Source of the DNA: Acetobacter malorum
GTDB lineage: Bacteria; Pseudomonadota; Alphaproteobacteria; Acetobacterales; Acetobacteraceae
DNA length: 61,484 nt
Direction of reading: 5' to 3'
Assembly: GCF_001580615.1 (NCBI RefSeq)
Contig: NZ_LHZC01000037.1
Location: 1-61,484 of the forward strand
Below the pieces are notes generated by a model. The model saw only the letters and a list, made by a program, of their open reading frames with translations. It did no database searches and had not been told where the DNA came from. Below, piece after piece: positions 17,063 to 25,754 of the stretch (its first letter is position 1; the number at the start of each line of letters is the position of its first letter). A program made the position numbers and the translations under genes.

Positions 17063-18826
17063 ATGTTTTCTTCGTCCCGTTTGCGGGGCGGCCTGACACG
17101 TCGTCGGTTTGTGACGGGGATGGGGGCTGGCGGCCTGATGGCAGCCCTTCCACACCCCGCGCGCTCTGCGACTGCCGCATTGCCTGCCGGGCTTATCCCG
17201 GCAGAGCCTTCGGCGACGTGGGATCTGCGTGTTGGCCGCACCCATATTGAAATTGACCGCAAGGCTCTAAACGCCCCCTGCGTTGGCGGCACGGTGCCCG
17301 GCCCTGTGCTGCGCTGGCGGCAGGGGGATACGGTGGTGGTGAACGTGACCAACACGCTCAGGCATGAGGATACGTCCATTCACTGGCATGGTATTCGTCT
17401 GCCATCGGATATGGACGGCGTGCCGGGTCTGAGTTTTACCGGTATCAAACCGGGTGAGACATTCACCTATCGCTTCCGCCTGCATCAAAGTGGCACATAT
17501 TGGTACCATAGCCATTCCGGCATGCAGGAAGCGCAGGGTCTTTACGGGGCGGTGGTGATTGACCCCATCCATCCGGACCCTAATGCCTGTGAGCGGGACT
17601 ACGTGATTCTGCTGTCCGAATGGACGGATGTATCCCCCATGGACATGATTAACAACCTGAAGATGCAGGATGACTATTACGTTTTCCGCCAGCGGACGGC
17701 AGCCTCTTTCCCGAAGGAGGCACGCGAGGCGGGCAGTGCTATGGCGGCCCTGAAGGACCGGCTGGCCTGGTCCCGCATGCGTATGGCAGCGACGGATATC
17801 TCGGATGTGACCGGGGTTATCTACACTTACCTGATGAACGGTCACGCCCCGGATATCAACTGGAATGGCTTGTTCCGCCCCGGTGAGCGGGTGCGTCTGC
17901 GGTTTATCAACGGGTCCTCCATGACCTTTTTTGATATCCGTATTCCCGGTCTGGAAATGCTGGTTGTGCAGGCGGACGGGAATGATGTTGAGCCAGTGCC
18001 CGTCGATGAATTTCGCATAGGCGTGGCGGAAACCTACGATGTGATCGTGCAGCCGAAGGAGGACCGCGCCTACACCATTTTTGCCCAGAGCGAGGACAGA
18101 ACGGGATATGCTCGCGGCACACTGGCTCCGCGTGCTGGCATGGCTGGCCCGGTGCCCCCGATGGACCCGCGCCCTGTCCGCACCATGATCGACATGGGGA
18201 TGGGGAACATGAAGCCCGGCGAAAGTATGAAAGACATGCAGATGCCGGGCGGGGATATGCCCGGCATGGATATGAGTCATATGCACCATACCATGCCGCC
18301 ACTTGAGGTGGATGATCCCGGTCCGCCGCCCATCAATGTTGAAAACCAGAATGTGGCGATGATGCCGGTTGACCGGCTGGGCAGTCCGGGTGACGGACTG
18401 GAGCAGAATGGTCGGCGCGTGCTGAACTACAAACAGTTGCGGGCCACCAGACCGGGTGCGGACCCGCGGCCTCCGTCGCGTGAAATCATCCTGCATCTGA
18501 CGGGCAATATGGAGCGGTATATCTGGGGTTTTAACGGTCGGAAGTTTTCAGAATCCGGTCCGATCCGTTTGAAAAAAGGCGAGCGCGTCCGCTTTACGCT
18601 GATTAACGACACCATGATGGAACACCCCATCCACCTGCATGGATTATGGAGTGAACTGGAAAACGGGCAGGGGGACTATCGGCCCTATAAACACACGCTT
18701 ATTTCCCAGCCGGGGTCCCGGATGAGCTATCTGGTCACGGCGGATGTGCCCGGGGTGTGGGCCTATCATTGCCACCTGATGCTCCATATGGATCTGGGCA
18801 TGTTTCGCACGGTGATTGTGGAATGA
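17063..18826 (+). CDS. copA: Copper resistance multicopper oxidase (CopA/PcoA type)
   Basis: 587 residues with a twin-arginine signal (LTRRRFVTGMGAGGLMAAL), so it is exported folded to the periplasm. All four copper-ligand motifs are present: HWHGIRLP, YWYHSHSG, HPIHLHGLW and HCHLMLHMDLGM, giving type 1 and trinuclear centres. A Met-rich stretch around residues 378-415 (MGNMKPGESMKDMQMPGGDM and beyond) is the PcoA-type copper-binding insert. It oxidises Cu(I) to the less toxic Cu(II). Overlaps copB by ATGA and follows the small His/Met-rich gene by 75 bases; regulation by the CsoR protein encoded nearby is likely. Confidence 0.93.
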   Translation: MFSSSRLRGGLTRRRFVTGMGAGGLMAALPHPARSATAALPAGLIPAEPSATWDLRVGRTHIEIDRKALNAPCVGGTVPGPVLRWRQGDTVVVNVTNTLRHEDTSIHWHGIRLPSDMDGVPGLSFTGIKPGETFTYRFRLHQSGTYWYHSHSGMQEAQGLYGAVVIDPIHPDPNACERDYVILLSEWTDVSPMDMINNLKMQDDYYVFRQRTAASFPKEAREAGSAMAALKDRLAWSRMRMAATDISDVTGVIYTYLMNGHAPDINWNGLFRPGERVRLRFINGSSMTFFDIRIPGLEMLVVQADGNDVEPVPVDEFRIGVAETYDVIVQPKEDRAYTIFAQSEDRTGYARGTLAPRAGMAGPVPPMDPRPVRTMIDMGMGNMKPGESMKDMQMPGGDMPGMDMSHMHHTMPPLEVDDPGPPPINVENQNVAMMPVDRLGSPGDGLEQNGRRVLNYKQLRATRPGADPRPPSREIILHLTGNMERYIWGFNGRKFSESGPIRLKKGERVRFTLINDTMMEHPIHLHGLWSELENGQGDYRPYKHTLISQPGSRMSYLVTADVPGVWAYHCHLMLHMDLGMFRTVIVE

Positions 18827-19638
18827 AGCACCGTGTTTTGATGGGGGCGTGTCTGGTCGCGCAGGCGCTGGCCGTGCCTATAGGACAGGCGGCGGATAAC
18901 GCCACGTCTGCTGCTGCGTCCAATATTTCCGGCACGCGCTACCATGCGGCAGATGCCCCGTCTGCCACGCCTGTTGTGTATCTGGGCAATATCAATCCGG
19001 TCATGGATCAGGAGAGCTATTTCCACGGCATCATGAATGAACTTGAAGGGCGTTATGCACCCGGCGGGACGGATTTTCGCTGGGATGGTGAGGCCTGGTA
19101 CGGCTCTGACTACAACAAGGTCTGGCTAAAAACCGAAGGCACGCTTGAGCGAGGCCGCCTGCATGATGGTGACCACGAACTGCTTTATAGCCGCTCCATC
19201 TCCCCCTATTTCAACCTTCAGGGGGGTGTGCGCGCGGATATTGATGACGGCCCGACACGCACATGGGGCGCGTTCGGGGTTCAGGGGCTGGCGCTGTATC
19301 AGTTTGAAGTACAGGCCACGGCTTATGTCAGTGATCGTGGGCGTTTTGCCGCTCGGCTGGAAGGCTCTTACGATTTTCTGCTGACCAATCGCCTTATTCT
19401 TCAGCCGCAGGCCGAGTTCAATCTCTACACAAAGTCAGACGCCGGGAGGCAGGTGGGGGCGGGTTTGTCGGATGTCGATGCCGGTTTACGCCTGCGCTAT
19501 GAGCTCTGGCGGAAGTTCGCGCCCTACGTTGCAGTGACTTATTCCGGATATCTCACGCAAGCGCGCCGGATTGTGCATGACCAGGGCGGCGAGACCGGCA
19601 CGGTGCGTTTCACAATGGGGATTCGGAGCTGGTTCTGA
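18823..19638 (+). CDS. copB: Copper resistance protein B (outer membrane)
   Basis: 271 residues from the ATG at 18823 that overlaps the copA stop. An in-frame start at 18757 would lie inside copA and add no signal-like sequence. Signal peptide HRVLMGACLVAQALAVPIG. The body matches CopB/PcoB: SYFHGIMNELEGRYAPGG, FRWDGEAWYGSDYNKVWLKT, YSRSISPYFNLQGGVRAD and the C-terminal PYVAVTYSGYL. An outer-membrane beta-barrel that works with CopA in copper sequestration. The Met-rich N-terminal repeats of PcoB are absent here; instead small Met-rich proteins are encoded on both sides. Confidence 0.9.
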   Translation: MKHRVLMGACLVAQALAVPIGQAADNATSAAASNISGTRYHAADAPSATPVVYLGNINPVMDQESYFHGIMNELEGRYAPGGTDFRWDGEAWYGSDYNKVWLKTEGTLERGRLHDGDHELLYSRSISPYFNLQGGVRADIDDGPTRTWGAFGVQGLALYQFEVQATAYVSDRGRFAARLEGSYDFLLTNRLILQPQAEFNLYTKSDAGRQVGAGLSDVDAGLRLRYELWRKFAPYVAVTYSGYLTQARRIVHDQGGETGTVRFTMGIRSWF

Positions 19639-19668
19639 ATTTTTCTTATTATAAAAAGGATATAATCA

Positions 19669-19980
19669 ATGCGGTCTTCTTTTATTGCCATTGCAACTCT
19701 TTTTTTTGTCGGTGTTGCGCACGCTGAACCGATGCAGATGGCACCGGGGCAGAGCATGGGGGATATGAAGAAAACAGCCCCCAAACAGCCAGCTTCGCAC
19801 GATATGGAAAATATGAGCATGGAACAGCAGATGGCTGTGTGCAGCAAGATTGAAACACTGCAAAAGCAGGGCAAGGTGCTGACTGCGGCCATGAAGGAGC
19901 AGAAAGCCGTTTGCGACAAAATGAACGGCAGCATGAGCATGCCTGCGCAGCCTGCACCGGATGCCACGCTGGAACGCTAA
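19669..19980 (+). CDS. Small periplasmic Met-rich protein, probable copper binding
   Basis: 103 residues with an AAGGA ribosome site 30 bases after copB. Signal peptide SSFIAIATLFFVGVAHA. The mature chain has repeated Met pairs (MQMAPGQSMGDMKK, HDMENMSMEQQMAVC, MNGSMSM) and two cysteines spaced in a helical segment (VCSKIETLQKQ ... AVCDKM). Not a family I can name. Probably the last gene of the copper operon and a periplasmic copper-binding protein, by composition and position. Confidence 0.72.
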   Translation: MRSSFIAIATLFFVGVAHAEPMQMAPGQSMGDMKKTAPKQPASHDMENMSMEQQMAVCSKIETLQKQGKVLTAAMKEQKAVCDKMNGSMSMPAQPAPDATLER

Positions 19981-20002
19981 ACCAGCAGAGTGGGGAAGGG
20001 GC

Positions 20003-20347
20003 TTACCGGATCATTTTGCGCACAACGCGCAGCAGTTCCGCAATGGCTTCTTCTCCACCATCTTCCTGCACGGCCTTGCGCACACAGCCATTGGCATGGG
20101 TTGAAAGAATTTCGGTCGCAACACCATCCAGCGCGGACTTCACGGCAGAAATCTGCATCAGGATGTCCACACAATAGCGGTCCTGTTCCACCATGTTCAG
20201 CACACCGCCAACCTGACCTTCAATACGGCGCAGCCGGTTGATCAGAGCTTTTTTATGGGGTTGCTGCACGCGTTTGTCGGCAGTTCCTTCGCTCTCACAT
20301 GTGTCACATTTTGCCGGGGCGGTTGTGGCCCGGGGTTGCGTTGCCAT
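20003..20347 (-). CDS. csoR: CsoR-family copper-sensing repressor (DUF156)
   Basis: 114 residues of the metal-sensitive repressor family: LINRLRRIEGQVGGVLNMVE, then DRYCVDILMQISAVKSAL and STHANGCVRKAV. The Cu(I) ligands of CsoR are all there: Cys in RYCVD, and His and Cys in H-x3-C (HANGC). An N-terminal extension adds a C-x2-C (KCDTCES). Such proteins bind GC-box palindromes as tetramers and release on copper binding. Convergent with the copper operon; the two matching operators at 16530 and 23333 are the expected targets. No obvious site precedes its own start. Confidence 0.88.
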   Translation of the reverse strand: MATQPRATTAPAKCDTCESEGTADKRVQQPHKKALINRLRRIEGQVGGVLNMVEQDRYCVDILMQISAVKSALDGVATEILSTHANGCVRKAVQEDGGEEAIAELLRVVRKMIR

Positions 20348-20443
20348 GGTGTCCCCTTTCTCTCTGTGGCGCCTTCCTAGCAGGTCATCTCTTATCCCGC
20401 TATCCGTAGGCCCATATGAGACGCCCTTGTGCAGGAGAGTGAT

Positions 20444-23119
20444 TCACACTGTTTTACGGATGGAAAATGTAATAGTGCGGCCAAGCGGATCCATAAAGGC
20501 AGGCTGGTAGCCCGCTGGTGTTGCGCCCTTTCCATTATGGACATGGATGCGCTCATTAAAAACATTGTCCACAGATAAAAACAGACGGAAGTTTTTCGCC
20601 CATTTCCGGTCTTCCCAATGGGGCAGTTCCCCCAGATCAGCAAACACCGTGGCGTCGAGTGTTCCCAGTGCGCTGAAATACAGGCTATCAGCAGGAGAGG
20701 ATGCCAGAGTCGATGTGCCAGCCTGCCATTTTCCGACCAGACGGACGCCCAGACCTTTGTCATAAATCCCGCCCTGAAGTTCCATTTCATGCCGGGGCTG
20801 ACCGCCCAGACCACTGATGGTGCCACCCCGCAACAGATTGATGGCAGGCAGGCCGGACCGCAGCGTGACGGTATCCTGCAACCGCCAGACCTGTGTAGCG
20901 ACCAGATAAATACGGCCATGCGCTTTTTTGGGTTTGCCCTGCCGGTCCGTCCCGCTACCGTGTAATGGCTGGGAGAAGGAGAGGGTGGCGTTCCACTCGC
21001 TCCGACTTTCACTCTCTGCATTGACCGGGCGAATATCAACACTTTCCAGAACACCGTCCGTATTGCGTTGGAAGCGGTCAGGAAAGGCGTTTTCGATCGC
21101 AGCGGTCGTTGTGGGCAGCGAGCGAATGGTGTTGTGTGTTGTGTCATGCACGTAGTTCACATGTAGCCGTGCGCCGGTGATGTAGGGAAGGGTGATTAAC
21201 GTGCCCAGACTGATTTCGTGCCGGCTGGTGGCTTTCAGGTTCGGGTTGCCGCCTGAAAGACTGGTGACCTGTACGGATTGCCCGGTGACATAATCATAGG
21301 TTGTCACATTTGGCGTCTGGATACTCGGTGCAACAAGCTGGGACGCCGTGGGCGCCTCCTGACTGTCGGTTATGGAAAACGGAAACTGCACCCATGAAAG
21401 GGGAGCCCATGTCACGCCTCCACCAATTGTACCCAGTGTGCCAAATTGTGACACCTGATCGACCGCTGCGTTCACATTGCCGTCCAGTTTTCCCAAAAAA
21501 GACAGAACATGCTTATTTTTGTTGGCAATAGGGATATCCGCATTGAACTGGAATGTACCCACTTCCCGCCGGATATGGCTGTAAGACCGCACGGCTTTGA
21601 CGGAGGAAACGGCGTTCTGGTCCGTCAGAGCGCCGGTGAGAGAGGTGCTGGTTGCCACGTCTCCCGCAGGCAGGGAGAAGACATTCCCTGACATCAGGCC
21701 GCTTACCTGCCCACTATTACTTATGGTGTGGCCGGTGTTCAGGGCGCGTTGAGACAGATCATTGCTGGGGAAAGCAGAAAACGGATTGAGAGCAATGCTG
21801 CCGCCTGTCAGATCCGTCTGGACAGTTTGCAGGTTCAGGCCGGTCTGGCTGCTGGTTGTTGTGTCTGAGCGGTCATAGCTGCCTGTGGTGTTCCACTTCC
21901 AGTTTCCCACATCGCCATCAAACTTCAGCCCGGCATGAGCTGTTTCGGTATGCACTTTTTGGCGGAGGGGAGAGGTCTCGGTAAAATTTCTATAAAGTAA
22001 AGTATCTTCTGAAAAAGGAGAAAAGGGGTTGCTTGCTGGAAGTGTCAGAATGCCGTGTGCCGGGCCTTGCAGGCTGTGCTGGTCCTGGCGGGTATAGGTC
22101 AGGTTGAGGGAGGACGTGACAGTTTTAAAAATCTGTCCTGCAACAACACCATTAAGCGCCAGCTTTTGCACACTGGGCTGAAGAGTGTAGGCGGAGGCAT
22201 CCCCGTTACTGTGCGGCAGGTTCGCGTAAGGCAAAAAATCCTGAAGTGTCGGCATCTGCGTGCTGGCCAGTGAGGGTGCGCCCGCGACGGTGACAGGCGT
22301 TCCTGCCAGCGCATCCAGCGTAGGGTCCAGACTGCCGCCGTTTGCTGCGGTCACATTCCCTGCATTGGCATACAGCCCGCTGGCTCGCGCGGGCACCACG
22401 CCGCGCCGGCTGTCTCTCAGTTGTGCCTGATCTGAATAGCGCGCACTCAGATTGATCCGTCGTTCTCCATCCAGTTTTGTATAACTGATGAAGGGCGCAC
22501 CAGTTTCTCCCCCGCCATCTGTGGAGGTTGTGCCACTCAGACGTGCGCGAACGGCCCGAAAGTGCTCCACCGTGATAATATTTACTACGCGCTGGTTGGC
22601 GGAATAGCCGTATTTCAGCGCTTCCTCTTCGGTAAAAATTTCGACATGGTCTATGGATTCAAAGGGCAGATCCTGAAGTTCCTGCATGCCCGAAACACGC
22701 TTGCCATTCAGCAGCGTGATTGGCGCGCCTCCACCGGCTCCGCGCCCGGAGCGTGTTTCCGAGGAGATAGCTGTCAGCAGATCAGAGGCGGAATCCACAC
22801 CATAGGCCCGGATTTCATCGGCCTTAATCTGCATGATCGGTTTCAGATGTCCCAGCGCCTCGCCCCGGGCTTTGTGGCCAACGACATCAATATTTTCAGT
22901 TTTTTGGGTGGACGCCGTTTGGGGATTTTCTGAAGTGGTGCTGGTGCTGGTGCTGGTGCTGGTGCTGGTGCTGGTGCTGGTTGTTGCTTGCGCGAGCGCA
23001 GGCTGTGCCGCACTCACCAGACCAAGGCCACCGGCCAGAACTGTTGGCGCGATCAGCCGTACGGACCGTGACGACGTAAAAGCTCTGCAGGGCAGAACAC
23101 GAAGCAGAAGAACAGGCAT
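20444..23119 (-). CDS. TonB-dependent receptor with Thr-Ser repeat linker
   Basis: 891 residues from the ATG at 23119, where the signal peptide begins (RLIAPTVLAGGLGLVSAAQPALAQ). An ATG further upstream would give an Arg/Pro-rich leader. Directly after the signal comes a (Ser-Thr)7 stretch encoded by a hexanucleotide repeat, then a divergent plug domain: AYGVDSASDLLTAI, GGGAPITLLNGKRVSG, IDHVEIFTEEEALKYGYSA. The beta-barrel ends in GRTITFSIRKTV. Located within the copper locus between csoR and the copper ATPase, so import of a copper complex is possible, but nothing in the sequence fixes the substrate. Confidence 0.82.
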   Translation of the reverse strand: MPVLLLRVLPCRAFTSSRSVRLIAPTVLAGGLGLVSAAQPALAQATTSTSTSTSTSTSTSTTSENPQTASTQKTENIDVVGHKARGEALGHLKPIMQIKADEIRAYGVDSASDLLTAISSETRSGRGAGGGAPITLLNGKRVSGMQELQDLPFESIDHVEIFTEEEALKYGYSANQRVVNIITVEHFRAVRARLSGTTSTDGGGETGAPFISYTKLDGERRINLSARYSDQAQLRDSRRGVVPARASGLYANAGNVTAANGGSLDPTLDALAGTPVTVAGAPSLASTQMPTLQDFLPYANLPHSNGDASAYTLQPSVQKLALNGVVAGQIFKTVTSSLNLTYTRQDQHSLQGPAHGILTLPASNPFSPFSEDTLLYRNFTETSPLRQKVHTETAHAGLKFDGDVGNWKWNTTGSYDRSDTTTSSQTGLNLQTVQTDLTGGSIALNPFSAFPSNDLSQRALNTGHTISNSGQVSGLMSGNVFSLPAGDVATSTSLTGALTDQNAVSSVKAVRSYSHIRREVGTFQFNADIPIANKNKHVLSFLGKLDGNVNAAVDQVSQFGTLGTIGGGVTWAPLSWVQFPFSITDSQEAPTASQLVAPSIQTPNVTTYDYVTGQSVQVTSLSGGNPNLKATSRHEISLGTLITLPYITGARLHVNYVHDTTHNTIRSLPTTTAAIENAFPDRFQRNTDGVLESVDIRPVNAESESRSEWNATLSFSQPLHGSGTDRQGKPKKAHGRIYLVATQVWRLQDTVTLRSGLPAINLLRGGTISGLGGQPRHEMELQGGIYDKGLGVRLVGKWQAGTSTLASSPADSLYFSALGTLDATVFADLGELPHWEDRKWAKNFRLFLSVDNVFNERIHVHNGKGATPAGYQPAFMDPLGRTITFSIRKTV
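22937..22978. repeat. Hexanucleotide tandem repeat (GGTGCT)7
   Basis: Seven exact head-to-tail copies of GGTGCT, plus a partial eighth. On the coding (minus) strand they encode alternating Ser and Thr just after the signal peptide of the TonB receptor. Copy-number change would alter linker length without shifting frame. Confidence 0.95.
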
Positions 23120-23332
23120 GAACTCAGACAAATGAGGGGACGCAGAAAAGCAGGGCGGGAGCAACCTGATACCCCGATGGGAGTATGGCCTCAAGAAAGG
23201 ATGCTGTTCCGGAAGGAGCCGGGGCAGCATGACTGAGAATCTGGCCGGGGTTGTGGGGGAAGGCCGTGCTGGTCATATAAGGCTGTTCCCTCACAGAACA
23301 CGCATTTTGTATGCAGGTTTTCTTTCTTTTTT

Positions 23333-23349
23333 ATACCGGTATGGGGTAT
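23333..23349. promoter_or_regulatory. Putative CsoR operator upstream of copper ATPase
   Basis: ATACCGGTATGGGGTAT: arms ATACC and GGGTAT facing each other as in CsoR operators. It is followed by AAAATA, the same tail as at the site near 16541. It ends 32 bases before the GTG start at 23382. Confidence 0.58.
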
Positions 23350-23381
23350 AAAATACAATGAAATCCCCTAAGGAGTCCTCT

Positions 23382-25754
23382 GTGTCACAGACCGTCAGTT
23401 TCCCCGTTGGTGGCATGACCTGCGCAGCCTGTGCGGCGCGGATTGAAAAAGTTCTGAACCGTCAGGACGGTGTGCACGCGACGGTCAATTTTGCCTCGGA
23501 ACGCGCTCAGGTGCAGATGGATGGGCCAGCTACCTCTATCGAGACCGTGGTGAGTGCAGTCCGCAAAGCGGGCTTTACGGTGGATGAGAGAAGCATTGAT
23601 CTTTCCCTCTCCGGCATGACCTGTGCTGCCTGCGCAGCCCGGATTGAAAAAATTCTCAACAAACTGCCCATGACACAGGCCAGCGTGAATTTTGCAGCGG
23701 AGCGGGCGCATATTGTCTATGTACCCGGTGTTGTGGAACCGGAAACTTTTATTGCTCGTATTGAAAAAGCCGGTTTTGGCGCGAAGAGACTGGATGATGG
23801 GGTTCGGGAAGACCCTAACGCGCGGCGTATCGCCATCTGGCAGACGGAACGCAATCGCGTCATTCTGACAGCACTCCTATCTCTGCCGTTCTTTGTAGAG
23901 ATGGTCGGTATGGTCTTCGGCTCAATGCACATGATGCCCGACTGGGTGCAGTTCCTGCTGGCTACGCCTGTCCAGTTTTTCTGCGCGCGCCATTTGTATC
24001 AGCGCGCATGGAATGCGGTGCGGGGCGGTTCCGCCAACATGGATGTGCTTGTAGTGCTGGGTACAAGCATTGCGTATTTTTTCAGTGCTGCCGTGGTGCT
24101 GTTTCATTTGCATCAGCCTGTTTATTTTGAAGCCAGTGTGTCCATCATCACGCTGATTTCCCTTGGCAAGCTGATGGAAACCCGTGCGAAGAACAAAACC
24201 AGCGCCGGGATTGAGAGCCTGCTCCAGCTTCAGCCACAAATTGCGCATGTGGAAAGCGGTGGGGACGTGCTGGATCGCCCTGTGGCGGAGGTGCATGTTG
24301 GGGATATGCTGGTGGTGCGCCCCGGCGAGAGCGTGCCGGTGGATGGTGTGGTAATGGACGGCGCCTCTGAGGTGAATGAAGCCATGCTGACGGGTGAGAG
24401 TTTGCCCGTGCTCAAGCAGGTGGACGCTCAGGTGTTTGGCGGCACTATGAACGCCAATGGCGTGCTGCGCGTAAAAGCTACAGGCGTGGGCGCAAATACC
24501 GCGCTCTCCCGTATTGTGAAAATGGTTGAGCAGGCACAGGGCTCAAAAGCCCATGTGCAGCGGCTGGCGGATAAGGTTTCCAGCATCTTTGTGCCTGCCG
24601 TTGTCAGTTTCGCGCTGGTGACGTTTCTGGTCAGCTGGCTGATAACTGGCAATGCATCATGGAGCCTTGTTTCTGCGGTCTCCGTGCTGGTCATTGCGTG
24701 CCCCTGTTCGCTGGGGCTTGCAACGCCTACGGCCATCATGGTGGGCACAGGGCTGGGCGCACGCTGTGGTATTTTGTTCCGCAACGCCGATGCGCTGGAA
24801 CAGGCGGAAAAACTGACCACCCTTGTTGTTGACAAGACCGGCACCCTGACAGAAGGCAGGCCGACTGTTAGTGATGTGCGGCCTGCGCCACAGGTTGATG
24901 CTACGCATCTGCTGGCAGTGGCGTATGCGCTGGAAAAGGATTCCGAGCATCCACTGGCCCGTGCAGTTGTGGATTACGGCACAGCACAGGGTGTGCAGCC
25001 TCCTGTGGCCAGCACATTTCAGGCTGTTCCGGGGATGGGTGTTACGGCACAGATTGATGAGACACTAGCTCGTCTGGGTTCCCCTCGTTTTCTGGCGGAC
25101 GCAGGTGTAACGCTGGACCATACTGTGATTGAGGCCCTTGAGAGCGAAGGCAAAACAGTTGTTGGTGTGACTGTTGGCGCGCAGCTTCTGGGTTATATCG
25201 CCTTGTCTGACCGCCTGCGGCCCGATGCCATTGCAACAGTGAGCGCTTTGAAAAAATCCGGCATCAAAGTCGTGATGCTGACGGGTGATAACCAGCGCAC
25301 GGCTTCTGTTGTTGCGGCGCAGGTTGGGGTGGATGAGTATATGGCCGGTGTTCTCCCCGGCCATAAAGCGGATGCTGTTGAAAAATATCGTGCGGCTGGC
25401 AGCCTTGTTGGCATGGTGGGGGATGGCATTAATGATGCCCCGGCACTGGCCGCTGCGGATGTCGGCTTTGCGATTGGGGCCGGGTCTGCCATTGCGCTGG
25501 ATACGGCAGATGTCGTGCTGATGAAAAGCGATCTGACCAGTGTGCTGGACGCAATTTCACTCTCCCGCGCAACACTCGCCAAAATCCGGCAAAATCTGTT
25601 CTTTGCCTTTATCTACAATATCCTTGGTCTGCCGCTGGCAGCCTGCGGCTTGCTGAACCCGATTGTGGCCGGGGCGGCTATGGCGATGAGTTCTGTCTCG
25701 GTTGTCAGTAACTCGTTGTTGCTGAACCGCTGGCGGCCTCAGTCTCGCGGATAG
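23382..25754 (+). CDS. copA: Copper-translocating P1B-type ATPase with two HMA domains
   Basis: 790 residues from the GTG at 23382, which has an ideal AAGGAG seven bases upstream. The alternative ATG at 23358 has no ribosome site and abuts the operator. Two N-terminal HMA domains each carry [13 protein letters not shown]. Then come eight membrane helices with the copper-path motif [13 protein letters not shown], the actuator loop MLTGES, the phosphorylation site [18 protein letters not shown], and the hinge [20 protein letters not shown]. Exports cytoplasmic Cu(I). Preceded by a CsoR-type operator. Its 3' end overlaps the convergent ABC transporter gene by 50 bases. The name is shared with the multicopper oxidase by convention. 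Confidence 0.95.
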   Translation: MSQTVSFPVGGMTCAACAARIEKVLNRQDGVHATVNFASERAQVQMDGPATSIETVVSAVRKAGFTVDERSIDLSLSGMTCAACAARIEKILNKLPMTQASVNFAAERAHIVYVPGVVEPETFIARIEKAGFGAKRLDDGVREDPNARRIAIWQTERNRVILTALLSLPFFVEMVGMVFGSMHMMPDWVQFLLATPVQFFCARHLYQRAWNAVRGGSANMDVLVVLGTSIAYFFSAAVVLFHLHQPVYFEASVSIITLISLGKLMETRAKNKTSAGIESLLQLQPQIAHVESGGDVLDRPVAEVHVGDMLVVRPGESVPVDGVVMDGASEVNEAMLTGESLPVLKQVDAQVFGGTMNANGVLRVKATGVGANTALSRIVKMVEQAQGSKAHVQRLADKVSSIFVPAVVSFALVTFLVSWLITGNASWSLVSAVSVLVIACPCSLGLATPTAIMVGTGLGARCGILFRNADALEQAEKLTTLVVDKTGTLTEGRPTVSDVRPAPQVDATHLLAVAYALEKDSEHPLARAVVDYGTAQGVQPPVASTFQAVPGMGVTAQIDETLARLGSPRFLADAGVTLDHTVIEALESEGKTVVGVTVGAQLLGYIALSDRLRPDAIATVSALKKSGIKVVMLTGDNQRTASVVAAQVGVDEYMAGVLPGHKADAVEKYRAAGSLVGMVGDGINDAPALAAADVGFAIGAGSAIALDTADVVLMKSDLTSVLDAISLSRATLAKIRQNLFFAFIYNILGLPLAACGLLNPIVAGAAMAMSSVSVVSNSLLLNRWRPQSRG

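Noticed and set aside
17267..18496. 409-residue open frame on the minus strand, opposite copA
   Set aside because: It lies wholly within the multicopper oxidase gene, is rich in His/Arg as expected of an antisense reading of high-GC coding DNA, and has no domain or ribosome site.
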